Positions 1 through 7,034 of a DNA stretch of 27,582 nucleotides are shown here, one piece after another; position 1 is the stretch's first letter; each line of letters opens with the position of its first letter. This DNA is from Candidatus Mediterraneibacter stercorigallinarum. Its GTDB lineage: Bacteria > Bacillota > Clostridia > Lachnospirales > Lachnospiraceae. The notes under the pieces were generated by a model. It saw nothing but the letters and a program-made list of their open reading frames with translations. It did no database searches and was not told where the DNA came from. The DNA is taken from the NCBI GenBank assembly GCA_019116185.1, contig DXCD01000028.1, forward strand, positions 1 to 27,582, in the 5' to 3' direction. Both the position numbers and the translations under genes were made by a program.

Positions 1-181
1 TTCTCGGCGGGATCTCCTGTCCTGTAAAATATGGTTTTAACGGTGCCATTCCCGAATTGATGAGCAATAGGCTCTTATCATTGTGCGGCACCAGTGAAAA
101 GCTCTTCATGGCAAGATGTCCCTTGCTCTCAAAGAACTCCAAAAACATTTTTCTCAGCTGGTTTACTCCATATGGCTGCAT
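1..181 (-). CDS. alaS: Alanyl-tRNA synthetase, N-terminal 60 codons (runs off left edge)
   Basis: Alanyl-tRNA synthetase charges tRNA-Ala in the cytoplasm. Translating the reverse strand from the ATG at 181 gives MQPYGVNQLRKMFLEFFESK, followed by GHLAMKSFSLVPHND and LLLINSGMAPLKPYFTG. This is the highly conserved class II catalytic-domain start of AlaS. Only about 60 of the usual 870 or so residues lie in the window; the rest is cut off by the window edge, not by a mutation. A GAGGAGG ribosome binding site sits 9 bases before the ATG, and a good sigma-A promoter lies at 223-251, giving a leader of roughly 35 bases. I see no T-box leader (no AGGGTGGNACCGCG-type antiterminator), which is a common control of clostridial synthetase genes. 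The family call rests on the distinctive N-terminus and is firm. Confidence 0.93.
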   Translation of the reverse strand, partial: MQPYGVNQLRKMFLEFFESKGHLAMKSFSLVPHNDKSLLLINSGMAPLKPYFTGQEIPPR

Positions 182-222
182 TGCTTTAATCCTCCTCTTT
201 CGCTCCAAAAAGCCTGTTTTAT

Positions 223-251
223 AATATATCACAGCAGGATATATTTGTAAA
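223..251 (-). promoter_or_regulatory. Sigma-A promoter of alaS
   Basis: On the minus strand, TTTACA (246-251) and TATATT (223-228) are separated by exactly 17 bases. Each matches the sigma-A consensus at five of six positions. The predicted start point near 216 leaves a short leader before the alaS ribosome binding site at 191-197. Confidence 0.7.
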
Positions 252-295
252 GCACTCCAAAAGCCCGCCTCTGACGAACTGCGGCAAATTCTGAA

Positions 296-472
296 TTATT
301 CCTGTCCCCTGTTCTCATAATAACTTGTAACCCGCTCTGCCTCCGGCACGATCTGTTCGGGTACGGGAGCCGTTCCCGGCGCGAAGACTACTTTCAAAAG
401 AACAGGTGTGACAATCATCGCCAAATCCAGTAAATACCTGTAACTGTCCATTTTCTTTTCGCTTCTAGTCAT
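296..472 (-). CDS. Possible 58-residue small membrane-associated protein
   Basis: This is an open frame on the reverse strand from ATG (470-472) to TAA (296-298). I do not recognise the product. It starts MTRSEKKMDSYRYLL, has a hydrophobic stretch at about residues 14-30 (LLDLAMIVTPVLLKVVF), then a proline- and glutamate-rich tail ending YYENRGQE. It would be a small single-pass or membrane-attached protein if translated. For it: a promoter at 494-522 points straight at it, and it occupies most of an otherwise empty region. Against it: neither the first ATG nor the internal Met8 has a convincing Shine-Dalgarno sequence, and with the predicted start point the leader would be only about 14 bases. 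It could instead be part of a non-coding RNA. Treat as hypothetical. Confidence 0.35.
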   Translation of the reverse strand: MTRSEKKMDSYRYLLDLAMIVTPVLLKVVFAPGTAPVPEQIVPEAERVTSYYENRGQE

Positions 473-493
473 TTTTTACAACAAATCGACAAT

Positions 494-522
494 ATCATAT
501 AATATTTTTTGCTATTTTGCAA
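494..522 (-). promoter_or_regulatory. Sigma-A-like promoter upstream of the small ORF
   Basis: On the minus strand, TTGCAA (517-522) and TATGAT (494-499) are separated by 17 bases in a very AT-rich stretch. It would start a transcript near 487, reading into the 296-472 small ORF and toward alaS. A one-mismatch 0A-box-like site (TGTCGAT, 485-491) covers the predicted start point. Between this promoter and the hydrogenase terminator (523-629) I see only AT-rich sequence with no further recognisable element. Confidence 0.55.
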
Positions 523-629
523 TCATTACAAGTTTATTGAACTTTTATTTTAATACAAAAATATATTTGCCAGCCACAAACAACGAATCTCTTTATCCTG
601 CGGACACATGATGAAAAACATAATAATAT

Positions 630-684
630 AAAATTCCCGGCATCCGCTCTGTGTATGTAATACAGCTCGGATACCGGGGATTTT
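630..684 (-). terminator. Strong intrinsic terminator after the hydrogenase pair
   Basis: A long hairpin has outer arms at 630-646 and 668-684 that are nearly perfect complements (AAAATCCCCGGTATCCG against CGGATGCCGGGAATTTT, read on the minus strand). Inner pairing of CTGT with ACAG closes the loop. A-rich and T-rich flanks lie on both sides, so it could terminate in either direction. It starts 45 bases past the hydrogenase stop codon. Confidence 0.85.
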
Positions 685-728
685 ATGTCCGGCTCAAATA
701 ACCGTTCCGGCTTTATTCAGGATCGTCT

Positions 729-2252
729 TTATTTCAGCTCAATCTCCTCCAGTTCCTTCGGAGGAATAGGCTTGGTCGAATTCTTGACGAAGGAAGCAAG
801 ATTCTTCTTTGCCTTCGCCACCGGGATATTGGTTCCTGCTCCGGCAATGCAGCCGCCGGGGCAGCCCATCCCCTCGATCAGACATCCGTTCAGCCTGCCC
901 GCCTTTGCCAGGGCGAGGATTTTTTTGCAGTCCGTCAGACCTTCCGCATGTTCGATATTGACCTGAACATCCGGATAATATGCATTAATACATTTTTCAA
1001 TCGCTTCCGCCACGCCGCCGGCACATCCGTAGCCGCGGCCCGCTCCTGTCGCGTCGTGGAACGAAGATTCTGCCTCATACTTTGTAAGATCAATACCCTT
1101 TGCGTCAAACATTGCCTGCGCCTCTTCAAAAGTAATGACAAAATCTACATCGCTTCTGACAGATCTTCGTGATGCCTCCAGCTTCTTCGATGCACAGGGT
1201 CCGATAAACACTACTTTTGCATCCGGGTGTTCCTGCTTGATTGTTCTTGCTGTTGCCACCATCGGCGTCAGTTCCTGAGAAATCTGATCAATCACGTCCG
1301 GGAAGTACTTCTTCGCCAGCACTGCCCAAGACGGACAGCAGGATGTGAGGAGGAACGGAAGCTCACCCGTCACCACCTTGTCTACATAGTGATGCGCTTC
1401 TGCAATGGCGCCGATGTCTGCCCCGAGAGCCACTTCATACACCTCGGAAAATCCGAGTTCCCGCAGAGCTGCCTTGATATTTCTAGGAGTAATATTGTCT
1501 CCGAACTGTCCAACGAACGCCGGCGCGATCTCTGCAATGACCTCCTCGCCTTCTGAAAGCGCCCTTGCCAGCTGGAAAATCTGAGACTTATCCGAAATTG
1601 CGCCAAACGGGCAGCTCACCATGCACATTCCGCAGGACACACATTTCTCATTATCAATATACGCACGGCCGTATTTGTCTGAGACAATCGCATTCACGCC
1701 GCATGCCTTCTGGCACGGCCGTTCCTTCCTGGCAATCGCGTCATAGGGACAGACGGATTTGCATTTCCCGCATTTGATGCACTTGTCCTGATCAATATAG
1801 GAACGGCCATCAACCATGGAGATAGCGCCTTTTGGGCAGACCTGCTGGCAGGGATGAGCCAGACATCCCTTACAAACATTGCTCACCTCGTATTTATTTT
1901 CCTCGCAGCTCTCACATGCAGACGGGATCACCTGCATAAGAGGCGGCTCATAATATTTTTCAGAGATATTGCTCGCTTCCACTCCTGCTGTCAAATGCAC
2001 AGGCTTATTCTCCGGACGCAGGGAGAGTCCCATTGCCAAGCGCAGCCTCTCTCTTACGATCGCGCGCGACCGGTATGTGCTTTCACGGTACTTTTCTGTA
2101 TCATCATTTACGATCTCATAAGGGATAGACTCCATATCATCCAGAAGAGTCTTTGCGTCCGCCTTGAATCCCAGCTTTGCCACTTCTGTAAATACCTGTC
2201 TCCTGATTGCCCTCACCGGTGTCTGTAATCCTCTCATGTTCAGTTCCATCAT
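729..2252 (-). CDS. Monomeric [FeFe]-hydrogenase, group B-like (second of tandem pair)
   Basis: Catalyses reversible H2 formation or oxidation with ferredoxin-type electron transfer in the cytoplasm. The protein has 507 residues. All three H-cluster motifs are present: L1 TSCCPSW (303-309), L2 GPCASKKLE (351-359) and L3 EGMGCPGGCIAGAG (460-473). GPC instead of the MPC of group A enzymes points to the group B clade. The N-terminal half has 16 cysteines arranged as C113/C116, C127/C130/C135/C139, C158/C161/C164/C168, C180/C184 and C204/C207/C210/C214. This is enough for up to four [4Fe-4S] clusters. The start is ATGATG with AGAGGGAG six bases upstream. It lies 45 bases after a paralogue with the same layout and is closed by the terminator at 630-684. 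No maturases (hydE/F/G) are in the window. The hydrogenase family call is firm; subgroup and physiological direction are inferred. Confidence 0.88.
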   Translation of the reverse strand: MMELNMRGLQTPVRAIRRQVFTEVAKLGFKADAKTLLDDMESIPYEIVNDDTEKYRESTYRSRAIVRERLRLAMGLSLRPENKPVHLTAGVEASNISEKYYEPPLMQVIPSACESCEENKYEVSNVCKGCLAHPCQQVCPKGAISMVDGRSYIDQDKCIKCGKCKSVCPYDAIARKERPCQKACGVNAIVSDKYGRAYIDNEKCVSCGMCMVSCPFGAISDKSQIFQLARALSEGEEVIAEIAPAFVGQFGDNITPRNIKAALRELGFSEVYEVALGADIGAIAEAHHYVDKVVTGELPFLLTSCCPSWAVLAKKYFPDVIDQISQELTPMVATARTIKQEHPDAKVVFIGPCASKKLEASRRSVRSDVDFVITFEEAQAMFDAKGIDLTKYEAESSFHDATGAGRGYGCAGGVAEAIEKCINAYYPDVQVNIEHAEGLTDCKKILALAKAGRLNGCLIEGMGCPGGCIAGAGTNIPVAKAKKNLASFVKNSTKPIPPKELEEIELK

Positions 2253-2297
2253 CGTATGCTCCCTCTGATATTTTGATTTTCCTGTGATAAATAAGGC

Positions 2298-3746
2298 TTA
2301 TCTGTGCATTGAGAAGGATTCTTCGTCATAGTTGCTCAGATTCGAATATATTCCTCTGTTATCTGCCTTTTTGATCAGTGTATCCCTTGACTTCTTGGCA
2401 AGCATCTGATCCTTGAAGGAACTCGGGCCGCCTACGCAGCCGCCGTCACATGCCATTCCTTCAATAAAGTCCTCTGGCAGCCTTCCTACTTTCATGAGGA
2501 GGAGTGCCTTCTTACACTCAGCCGCTCCATTCGCCTTGCAGACTTTGACATCAATGTCATTTCCGGATTCTTTCAGACTCTCCTGAACTGCCGCTGCCAC
2601 GCCGCCGGAATTTCCGAATCTCTTGCCAAATACAGACGCTTCCTGGTATGTATCCTTCACCGGTTCCAGGACCACGTCTTTTGCTCGCATCATTGCGCGG
2701 ATCTCGCTGTATGTCAGCACATAATCTGCATTCCCCTCGATCTTCTGATCCACCACTTCGGATTTCTTCGCAAGGCAGGGACCGATAAATACTGTCACTG
2801 CTTCCGGATCTTTTGCCTTGATCAGACGGGACACCGCGCACATCGGAGAGACTGTAGTGGATACCGCGTCGTTCAGTTCCGGGTAATGCCTGCGCACCAT
2901 ATTTACGAATCCCGGACAGCAGGAAGTCACTTTCTTCTTTCCTTCCTCGTATGCTTCTCTCCACTCTTCTGCCTCATACTTCGCTGTAAGATCTCCGCCC
3001 AGCCCTACTTCAACGAACTCTGTAAATCCGAGATCCAGCATGGCTTTTCGCCAGCTCGCCATGGTAATCTCTTCGCCGAACTGTCCTTCTGTCGCGGGCG
3101 CCAGCATTGCGTATACCCGTTTCCCGGATTTGAGCGCTTTAATCACATCCACGATCCATGTCTTTGATCCGATGGCGCCAAACGGACAGCTGTGGATGCA
3201 CTTACCGCAGCGGATACATTTCTCTTCATTAATTATGGAAATACCGTACTCATCATAAGAAATCGCATCCACCGGGCAGCTGAATTTACACGGTCTCTTC
3301 AGATAAGCGATCGCATTGTATGGACAGGCCTCCGCACATTTTCCGCATTCTTTGCATTTTGACGCATCGATATGAGTGCGTGTGCGCCCCGGCTCGATCG
3401 CCCCGAACTTACAGGCATTGATACATGCTTTTCCGATACAATTCTGACAGTTTTCTGTAACAATATAGCTGGAGATCGGACAGTCTTCGCAGGCAGAGCT
3501 TATAACCTGTATTACATTCCCATCATCAGTAATTCCCGGTGCCTTTCCTTCTGCAAGGCGTACCCTCTGTCTGATAATCTCCCTTTCTTTGTAGATACAG
3601 CAGCGGAACTGCGCGGTTGGACCGGGGATCAGCTTGAACGGAATCTCATCCTTCCTCTCTTCCAATTCACCGGCAAAAGCCAGCCTTGCCACTGACTCCA
3701 GAACCTCATGTTTGATCTTGATTACATTTGCGTCTGCGTACCTCAC
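2298..3746 (-). CDS. Monomeric [FeFe]-hydrogenase, group B-like (first of tandem pair)
   Basis: Same role and domain order as the gene that follows it; 482 residues from the start chosen here. H-cluster motifs: L1 TSCCPGF (274-280), L2 GPCLAKKSE (322-330), L3 EGMACDGGCVGGPS (429-442). Sixteen N-terminal cysteines repeat the neighbour's spacing: C86/C89, C100/C103/C108/C112, C131/C134/C137/C141, C153/C157, C177/C180/C183/C187. The frame stays open upstream to 3848, but I choose the GTG at 3744-3746. AGGAGGG lies six bases before it, the N-terminus then aligns with the paralogue (VIKIKHEVLESVARL against VRAIRRQVFTEVAKL), and the longer version would run almost into the terminator-like dyad at 3859-3893. 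L3 differs from the partner (MACDGGC against MGCPGGC), so the two are diverged, not a recent duplicate. I see no clear promoter. Confidence 0.88.
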   Translation of the reverse strand: MRYADANVIKIKHEVLESVARLAFAGELEERKDEIPFKLIPGPTAQFRCCIYKEREIIRQRVRLAEGKAPGITDDGNVIQVISSACEDCPISSYIVTENCQNCIGKACINACKFGAIEPGRTRTHIDASKCKECGKCAEACPYNAIAYLKRPCKFSCPVDAISYDEYGISIINEEKCIRCGKCIHSCPFGAIGSKTWIVDVIKALKSGKRVYAMLAPATEGQFGEEITMASWRKAMLDLGFTEFVEVGLGGDLTAKYEAEEWREAYEEGKKKVTSCCPGFVNMVRRHYPELNDAVSTTVSPMCAVSRLIKAKDPEAVTVFIGPCLAKKSEVVDQKIEGNADYVLTYSEIRAMMRAKDVVLEPVKDTYQEASVFGKRFGNSGGVAAAVQESLKESGNDIDVKVCKANGAAECKKALLLMKVGRLPEDFIEGMACDGGCVGGPSSFKDQMLAKKSRDTLIKKADNRGIYSNLSNYDEESFSMHR

Positions 3747-3858
3747 AATTTTCCCTCCTAACATTTTCCTCTCTGTTGTAAATCGCGCCATATGGCACGC
3801 TTTCTCTGCTTTTAATGATACCATGTATACTGCAAATTTCCCAGTCATATTTTTAACA

Positions 3859-3893
3859 ATCCCCTGTATTATTTTTAGAACAATACAGGGGAT
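3859..3893 (-). terminator. Terminator-like 12-bp perfect dyad between metH and the hydrogenases
   Basis: ATCCCCTGTATT (3859-3870) is perfectly repeated in inverted form at 3882-3893 around an 11-base loop. It lies 20 bases past the metH stop codon. The T-tract after it on the minus strand is poor (TTGTTAAAAA), so termination may be partial, or the dyad may act as an operator. Confidence 0.55.
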
Positions 3894-3912
3894 CCATTAT
3901 AATATATTTCCT

Positions 3913-6345
3913 TTAATCCTGCGGGCCGCTGTCAGCAAATACTGACTGTGCATAGTGGACGGACTGCATGGCGTCCTTTCCGTAAAAATCAGCGCCGATC
4001 ATGTCCGCGTATTCCTGATTCAGCACAGCTCCGCCAACCATGACACGGCATCCGGGAGCTTTTTCCCGAAGCAGCCGGATCGTCTCTTCCATACTTACTA
4101 CTGTTGTTGTCATGAGCGCACTCAGACCAACGAGGCGGATTCCCTTCTCAATCACGGTGTCCGCAATCTTTTGAGGCGGTACATCCTTCCCCAGGTCAAT
4201 CACGTCAAAGCTGTAATTCTCCAGAAGTACCTTGACGATATTCTTACCGATGTCATGGATATCTCCTTTCACCGTTGCAATGACAATTGTCCCTTTCTTT
4301 TCCCGGACCTCGCCGCTTTTATCCATCTTTTCCTTTAAAACCGCAAATGCGCTCTTTGCCGCCTCCGCGCTCATAAGGAGCTGAGGAAGGAATACCGTCC
4401 CTTTTTCAAAGCCTTCACCCACACGGTTCAGGGCAGGGATTAATTCTTCATTGATTATGGCCAGCGGCGCTTTAGCCTCTGCCAGACTGACTGTAATGGC
4501 ATGTGCGTCGTCTTTTAGCCCTTTCTCAATCGCCGCGGCAAGCGTCAGATCCGCCGCGCCGGATACAGATGCCGGAGCTGTCGCCGTGTCTCCTGCCGAT
4601 GCAGTGCTGTACCTGCTGATATACTGCCCGCAGTTCGCATCCAGATTCATCAGTGCATGATAGGCATACCAGGCTTTCATCATATCCTCTGAAGACGGAT
4701 TGATGATCCCCGCGCTCAGCCCGTTCATCATGGCCATTGTGTAAAAAACAGAATTAATGACCGGACGGCTGGGCAGCCCAAAGGATATATTAGATACCCC
4801 CAGCGCTGTATTTACCTTTATCTCGTCCCTCAGCCGGCGCAGAGTCTCCAGCGTCACCTTTGCCCCTTCCGGCTCAGAGCTGATCGTCATGGCAAGTGCG
4901 TCGATTACGATATCCTTCTTCTGAATTCCGTATTTTGCCGCTTCACTGATGATCTTTTCCGCAATGCGTATCCTGCCGTCCGCGTCAGCAGGGATTCCGT
5001 CTTCATCCAGAGTGAGACCGATGACAACGCCTCCGTATTTCCGGATCAGAGGGAACACACTGTCCATGGACTCCTGCTTGCCGCTGACGGAGTTCACCAT
5101 TGCTTTTCCGTTATAAACGCGCAGGGCATTCTCCATGGCCTCCGTGTCAACAGTGTCAATCTGAAGAGGCAGATTGACAACACTCTGGAGCTCCTGTATC
5201 ACTTCTTTCATCAGAGCAGGCTCATCGATATCAGGAAGTCCGACGTTCACGTCCAGTATATGTGCGCCATTGTCCTGCTGGGTAATCCCCTCCCTTAAAA
5301 TATAGTCCAGGTCATGCTCCTTAAGCGCCTGCTTAAAACGTTTCTTTCCGGTCGGGTTGATCCGCTCGCCGATAATCCTGGAACCAAACTGCATATCCCC
5401 GCTGTTCCCGAGAAAGACACTCTTCCCGTAGGAAGATACGACCGTGTATTCTTTCTCTGTAACCGGCCGGATCTCTATGCCCTGACAAAGCGCTTTCATT
5501 GCGCGGATGTGATCCGGGGTTGTCCCGCAGCATCCGCCAATGACAGAAGCTCCCATTTCTGTGATCTGCTTCATGAGCCGCGCAAACTCTTCCGGCACTA
5601 CGTCATAACAGGTCTTCCCATCTCTCTGCTGAGGAAGTCCCGCATTCGGTTTCACGATCACCGGCAGAGAAGAATAACGGAGCATCTCTTCCAGCACCGG
5701 CAGCATCTGCTCCGGTCCCATGCCGCAGTTGATCCCCAGCGCATCAACCCGCAGACCTTCAAGAAGCGCCACGACCGACGGAACATCCGCGCCTGTCAAA
5801 AGCTTGCGCCGTTCATCGAAGATAGCCGTTGCGAACACGGGCAGGGATGTATTCTCCTTCGCCGCCAGTACGGCTGCCTTGAGCTCGTATGTATCACTCA
5901 TGGTCTCGATATGGATCAGGTCAGCTCCCGCCTCCTCTCCAATGATCATCACTTCACGAAACGCATCATAAGCAGACTCAAAATCCAGGTCTCCCATGGG
6001 TTTTAACAATTTCCCTGTAGGGCCGACATCAAGCGCAGTATATATCTTCCGGCCGTTTCCAGCCTCACGGATCGCTGTTTTCACATGGCTGACCGCCTGT
6101 TCAACGATTTCTTTTAACGAGCACTGGTCATCATGGAACTTAAGGGCATTTGCCCCGAATGTATTTGTGAGCACAATATCACTGCCAGCCTCGATGTACA
6201 GTCTGTGTATCTCCGTGATCTCCTCCGGATGGGTAACATTCCACATTTCCGGCAGCTCGCCGGGAGCAAGCCCCTTCTCCTGGAGCAGGGTTCCCATGCC
6301 GCCGTCAAAATATAAGAGTTCTTTTCCAAGTCGTTCTCTGAGCAT
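3913..6345 (-). CDS. metH: Cobalamin-dependent methionine synthase lacking the reactivation domain
   Basis: Transfers a methyl group from methyltetrahydrofolate through cobalamin to homocysteine, making methionine. The protein has 810 residues. Domains in order: homocysteine and zinc domain (about 1-290, DGGMGT at 14-19, zinc cysteines C207, C272, C273); pterin domain (about 320-570, GERINPTGKKRF from 326); an Ala/Ser/Thr-rich linker (about 576-600); and the cobalamin cap and Rossmann domains (about 600-805), with D695-x-H697-x-x-G700 supplying the histidine that coordinates cobalt. The C-terminal AdoMet-binding reactivation domain of the 1,200-residue E. coli enzyme is missing; it is encoded by the gene immediately upstream. 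The frame is open to 6441, but the ATG at 6345 has AAAGGA seven bases upstream and gives the usual N-terminus. An alternative ATG seven codons earlier has a GGAG too close to it. There is a 38-base gap after the upstream stop. Confidence 0.95.
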   Translation of the reverse strand: MLRERLGKELLYFDGGMGTLLQEKGLAPGELPEMWNVTHPEEITEIHRLYIEAGSDIVLTNTFGANALKFHDDQCSLKEIVEQAVSHVKTAIREAGNGRKIYTALDVGPTGKLLKPMGDLDFESAYDAFREVMIIGEEAGADLIHIETMSDTYELKAAVLAAKENTSLPVFATAIFDERRKLLTGADVPSVVALLEGLRVDALGINCGMGPEQMLPVLEEMLRYSSLPVIVKPNAGLPQQRDGKTCYDVVPEEFARLMKQITEMGASVIGGCCGTTPDHIRAMKALCQGIEIRPVTEKEYTVVSSYGKSVFLGNSGDMQFGSRIIGERINPTGKKRFKQALKEHDLDYILREGITQQDNGAHILDVNVGLPDIDEPALMKEVIQELQSVVNLPLQIDTVDTEAMENALRVYNGKAMVNSVSGKQESMDSVFPLIRKYGGVVIGLTLDEDGIPADADGRIRIAEKIISEAAKYGIQKKDIVIDALAMTISSEPEGAKVTLETLRRLRDEIKVNTALGVSNISFGLPSRPVINSVFYTMAMMNGLSAGIINPSSEDMMKAWYAYHALMNLDANCGQYISRYSTASAGDTATAPASVSGAADLTLAAAIEKGLKDDAHAITVSLAEAKAPLAIINEELIPALNRVGEGFEKGTVFLPQLLMSAEAAKSAFAVLKEKMDKSGEVREKKGTIVIATVKGDIHDIGKNIVKVLLENYSFDVIDLGKDVPPQKIADTVIEKGIRLVGLSALMTTTVVSMEETIRLLREKAPGCRVMVGGAVLNQEYADMIGADFYGKDAMQSVHYAQSVFADSGPQD

Positions 6346-6383
6346 AGATTCATCCTTTCTGCTGTTCATTATCTCCTGTGTCA

Positions 6384-7025
6384 TCATCTTCTGTACTCGC
6401 AGTCTTTCTTGCCGCATGCCTCGCATCCGGCAATCGGGCATCTCTCTTTTACAGGGCTTGCCCCGATAACGGCTGTCACTGATTTTGTCGGTGTCATCAT
6501 AAAACTGTCCGTCATGGTAAGCCCGATACTCTTCGCGCAGTCCAGAATCCGCATAAGCGGCTCCTGATAACGGATGTCAAAGTCTCCGTATCCCGGGCTG
6601 AATCTGGGGCGCAGATACAGTCCCTGATCTTCCATCTCCCTGCCGATCCTGAGCTGTTCTTCGTCGCAGTACTCTTCAAGAAATGCGGCAGCGCATGCCT
6701 GCATGATCACTGCCTTTGCCATATCTGACACTGACGCGCGTCTGATCAGCTGGTCTGTTCCGGCTCCCAGAGTCGCGCCAAAGAGCACTGCCTTTGCGCA
6801 GCCTTTCAAGTTCCTGCTTAAGCTGACGCTGTCAATCTCCATATTTCCGATCATGATTCTGCCGTCCTTCGTCTGGTCCACATCAAAAATACGGCAGACC
6901 GACCTTGGCGCCGCCGTCCGCTCCAGTTCTGCGAAAGCATCCTTGATCAGCGCCAATGTTTTCTCATCTGCCGCATTTCTTCCATATCCAAGATATCGGA
7001 CGGCTTCTTTTATCCGTCTCTCCAT
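6384..7025 (-). CDS. Free-standing methionine synthase reactivation (B12-dependent activation domain) protein
   Basis: A 213-residue protein matching the AdoMet-binding activation domain found at the C-terminus of long MetH enzymes. There it helps reductively remethylate cobalamin that has oxidised to the inactive cob(II) state. Recognition rests on RFSPGYGDFD (141-150), equivalent to the AdoMet-binding RxxPGYP region, the TDSFMMTPTKSV segment (172-183) and the gene context. The last 20 residues carry four cysteines (C196, C201, C204, C209; CX4CX2CX4C) not present in the E. coli domain, a plausible metal or Fe-S site. AGGGG lies six bases before the ATG. The gene starts nine bases after metF stops and ends 38 bases before metH, so the three are very likely cotranscribed. 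Split MetH systems of this type are known in Thermotoga and clostridia. Confidence 0.85.
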   Translation of the reverse strand: MERRIKEAVRYLGYGRNAADEKTLALIKDAFAELERTAAPRSVCRIFDVDQTKDGRIMIGNMEIDSVSLSRNLKGCAKAVLFGATLGAGTDQLIRRASVSDMAKAVIMQACAAAFLEEYCDEEQLRIGREMEDQGLYLRPRFSPGYGDFDIRYQEPLMRILDCAKSIGLTMTDSFMMTPTKSVTAVIGASPVKERCPIAGCEACGKKDCEYRR

Positions 7026-7034
7026 ATATTTCCC

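Noticed and set aside
259..285. Possible terminator between the small ORF and alaS (GCCGC / GCGGGC followed by TTTT)
   Set aside because: The stem is only four to five base pairs with a bulge and a long loop, and the -35 region of the alaS promoter lies immediately beside it.
182..295. T-box leader in front of alaS
   Set aside because: No T-box sequence, specifier stem or terminator was found; a compact sigma-A promoter with a 35-base leader explains the region.
685..966. Plus-strand open frames opposite the hydrogenases and most other genes
   Set aside because: They are complements of real coding sequence with no plus-strand promoter or ribosome binding site and no recognisable protein motifs.
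3787..3796. GCCATATGGC palindrome upstream of the first hydrogenase as an operator
   Set aside because: A 10-bp palindrome containing an NdeI-type core is too short and unmatched to any regulator I know; likely chance.
6346..6441. N-terminal extension of MetH to 842 residues
   Set aside because: It overlaps the end of the reactivation gene, has no suitably placed ribosome binding site and lacks family similarity; the ATG at 6345 has a good one.
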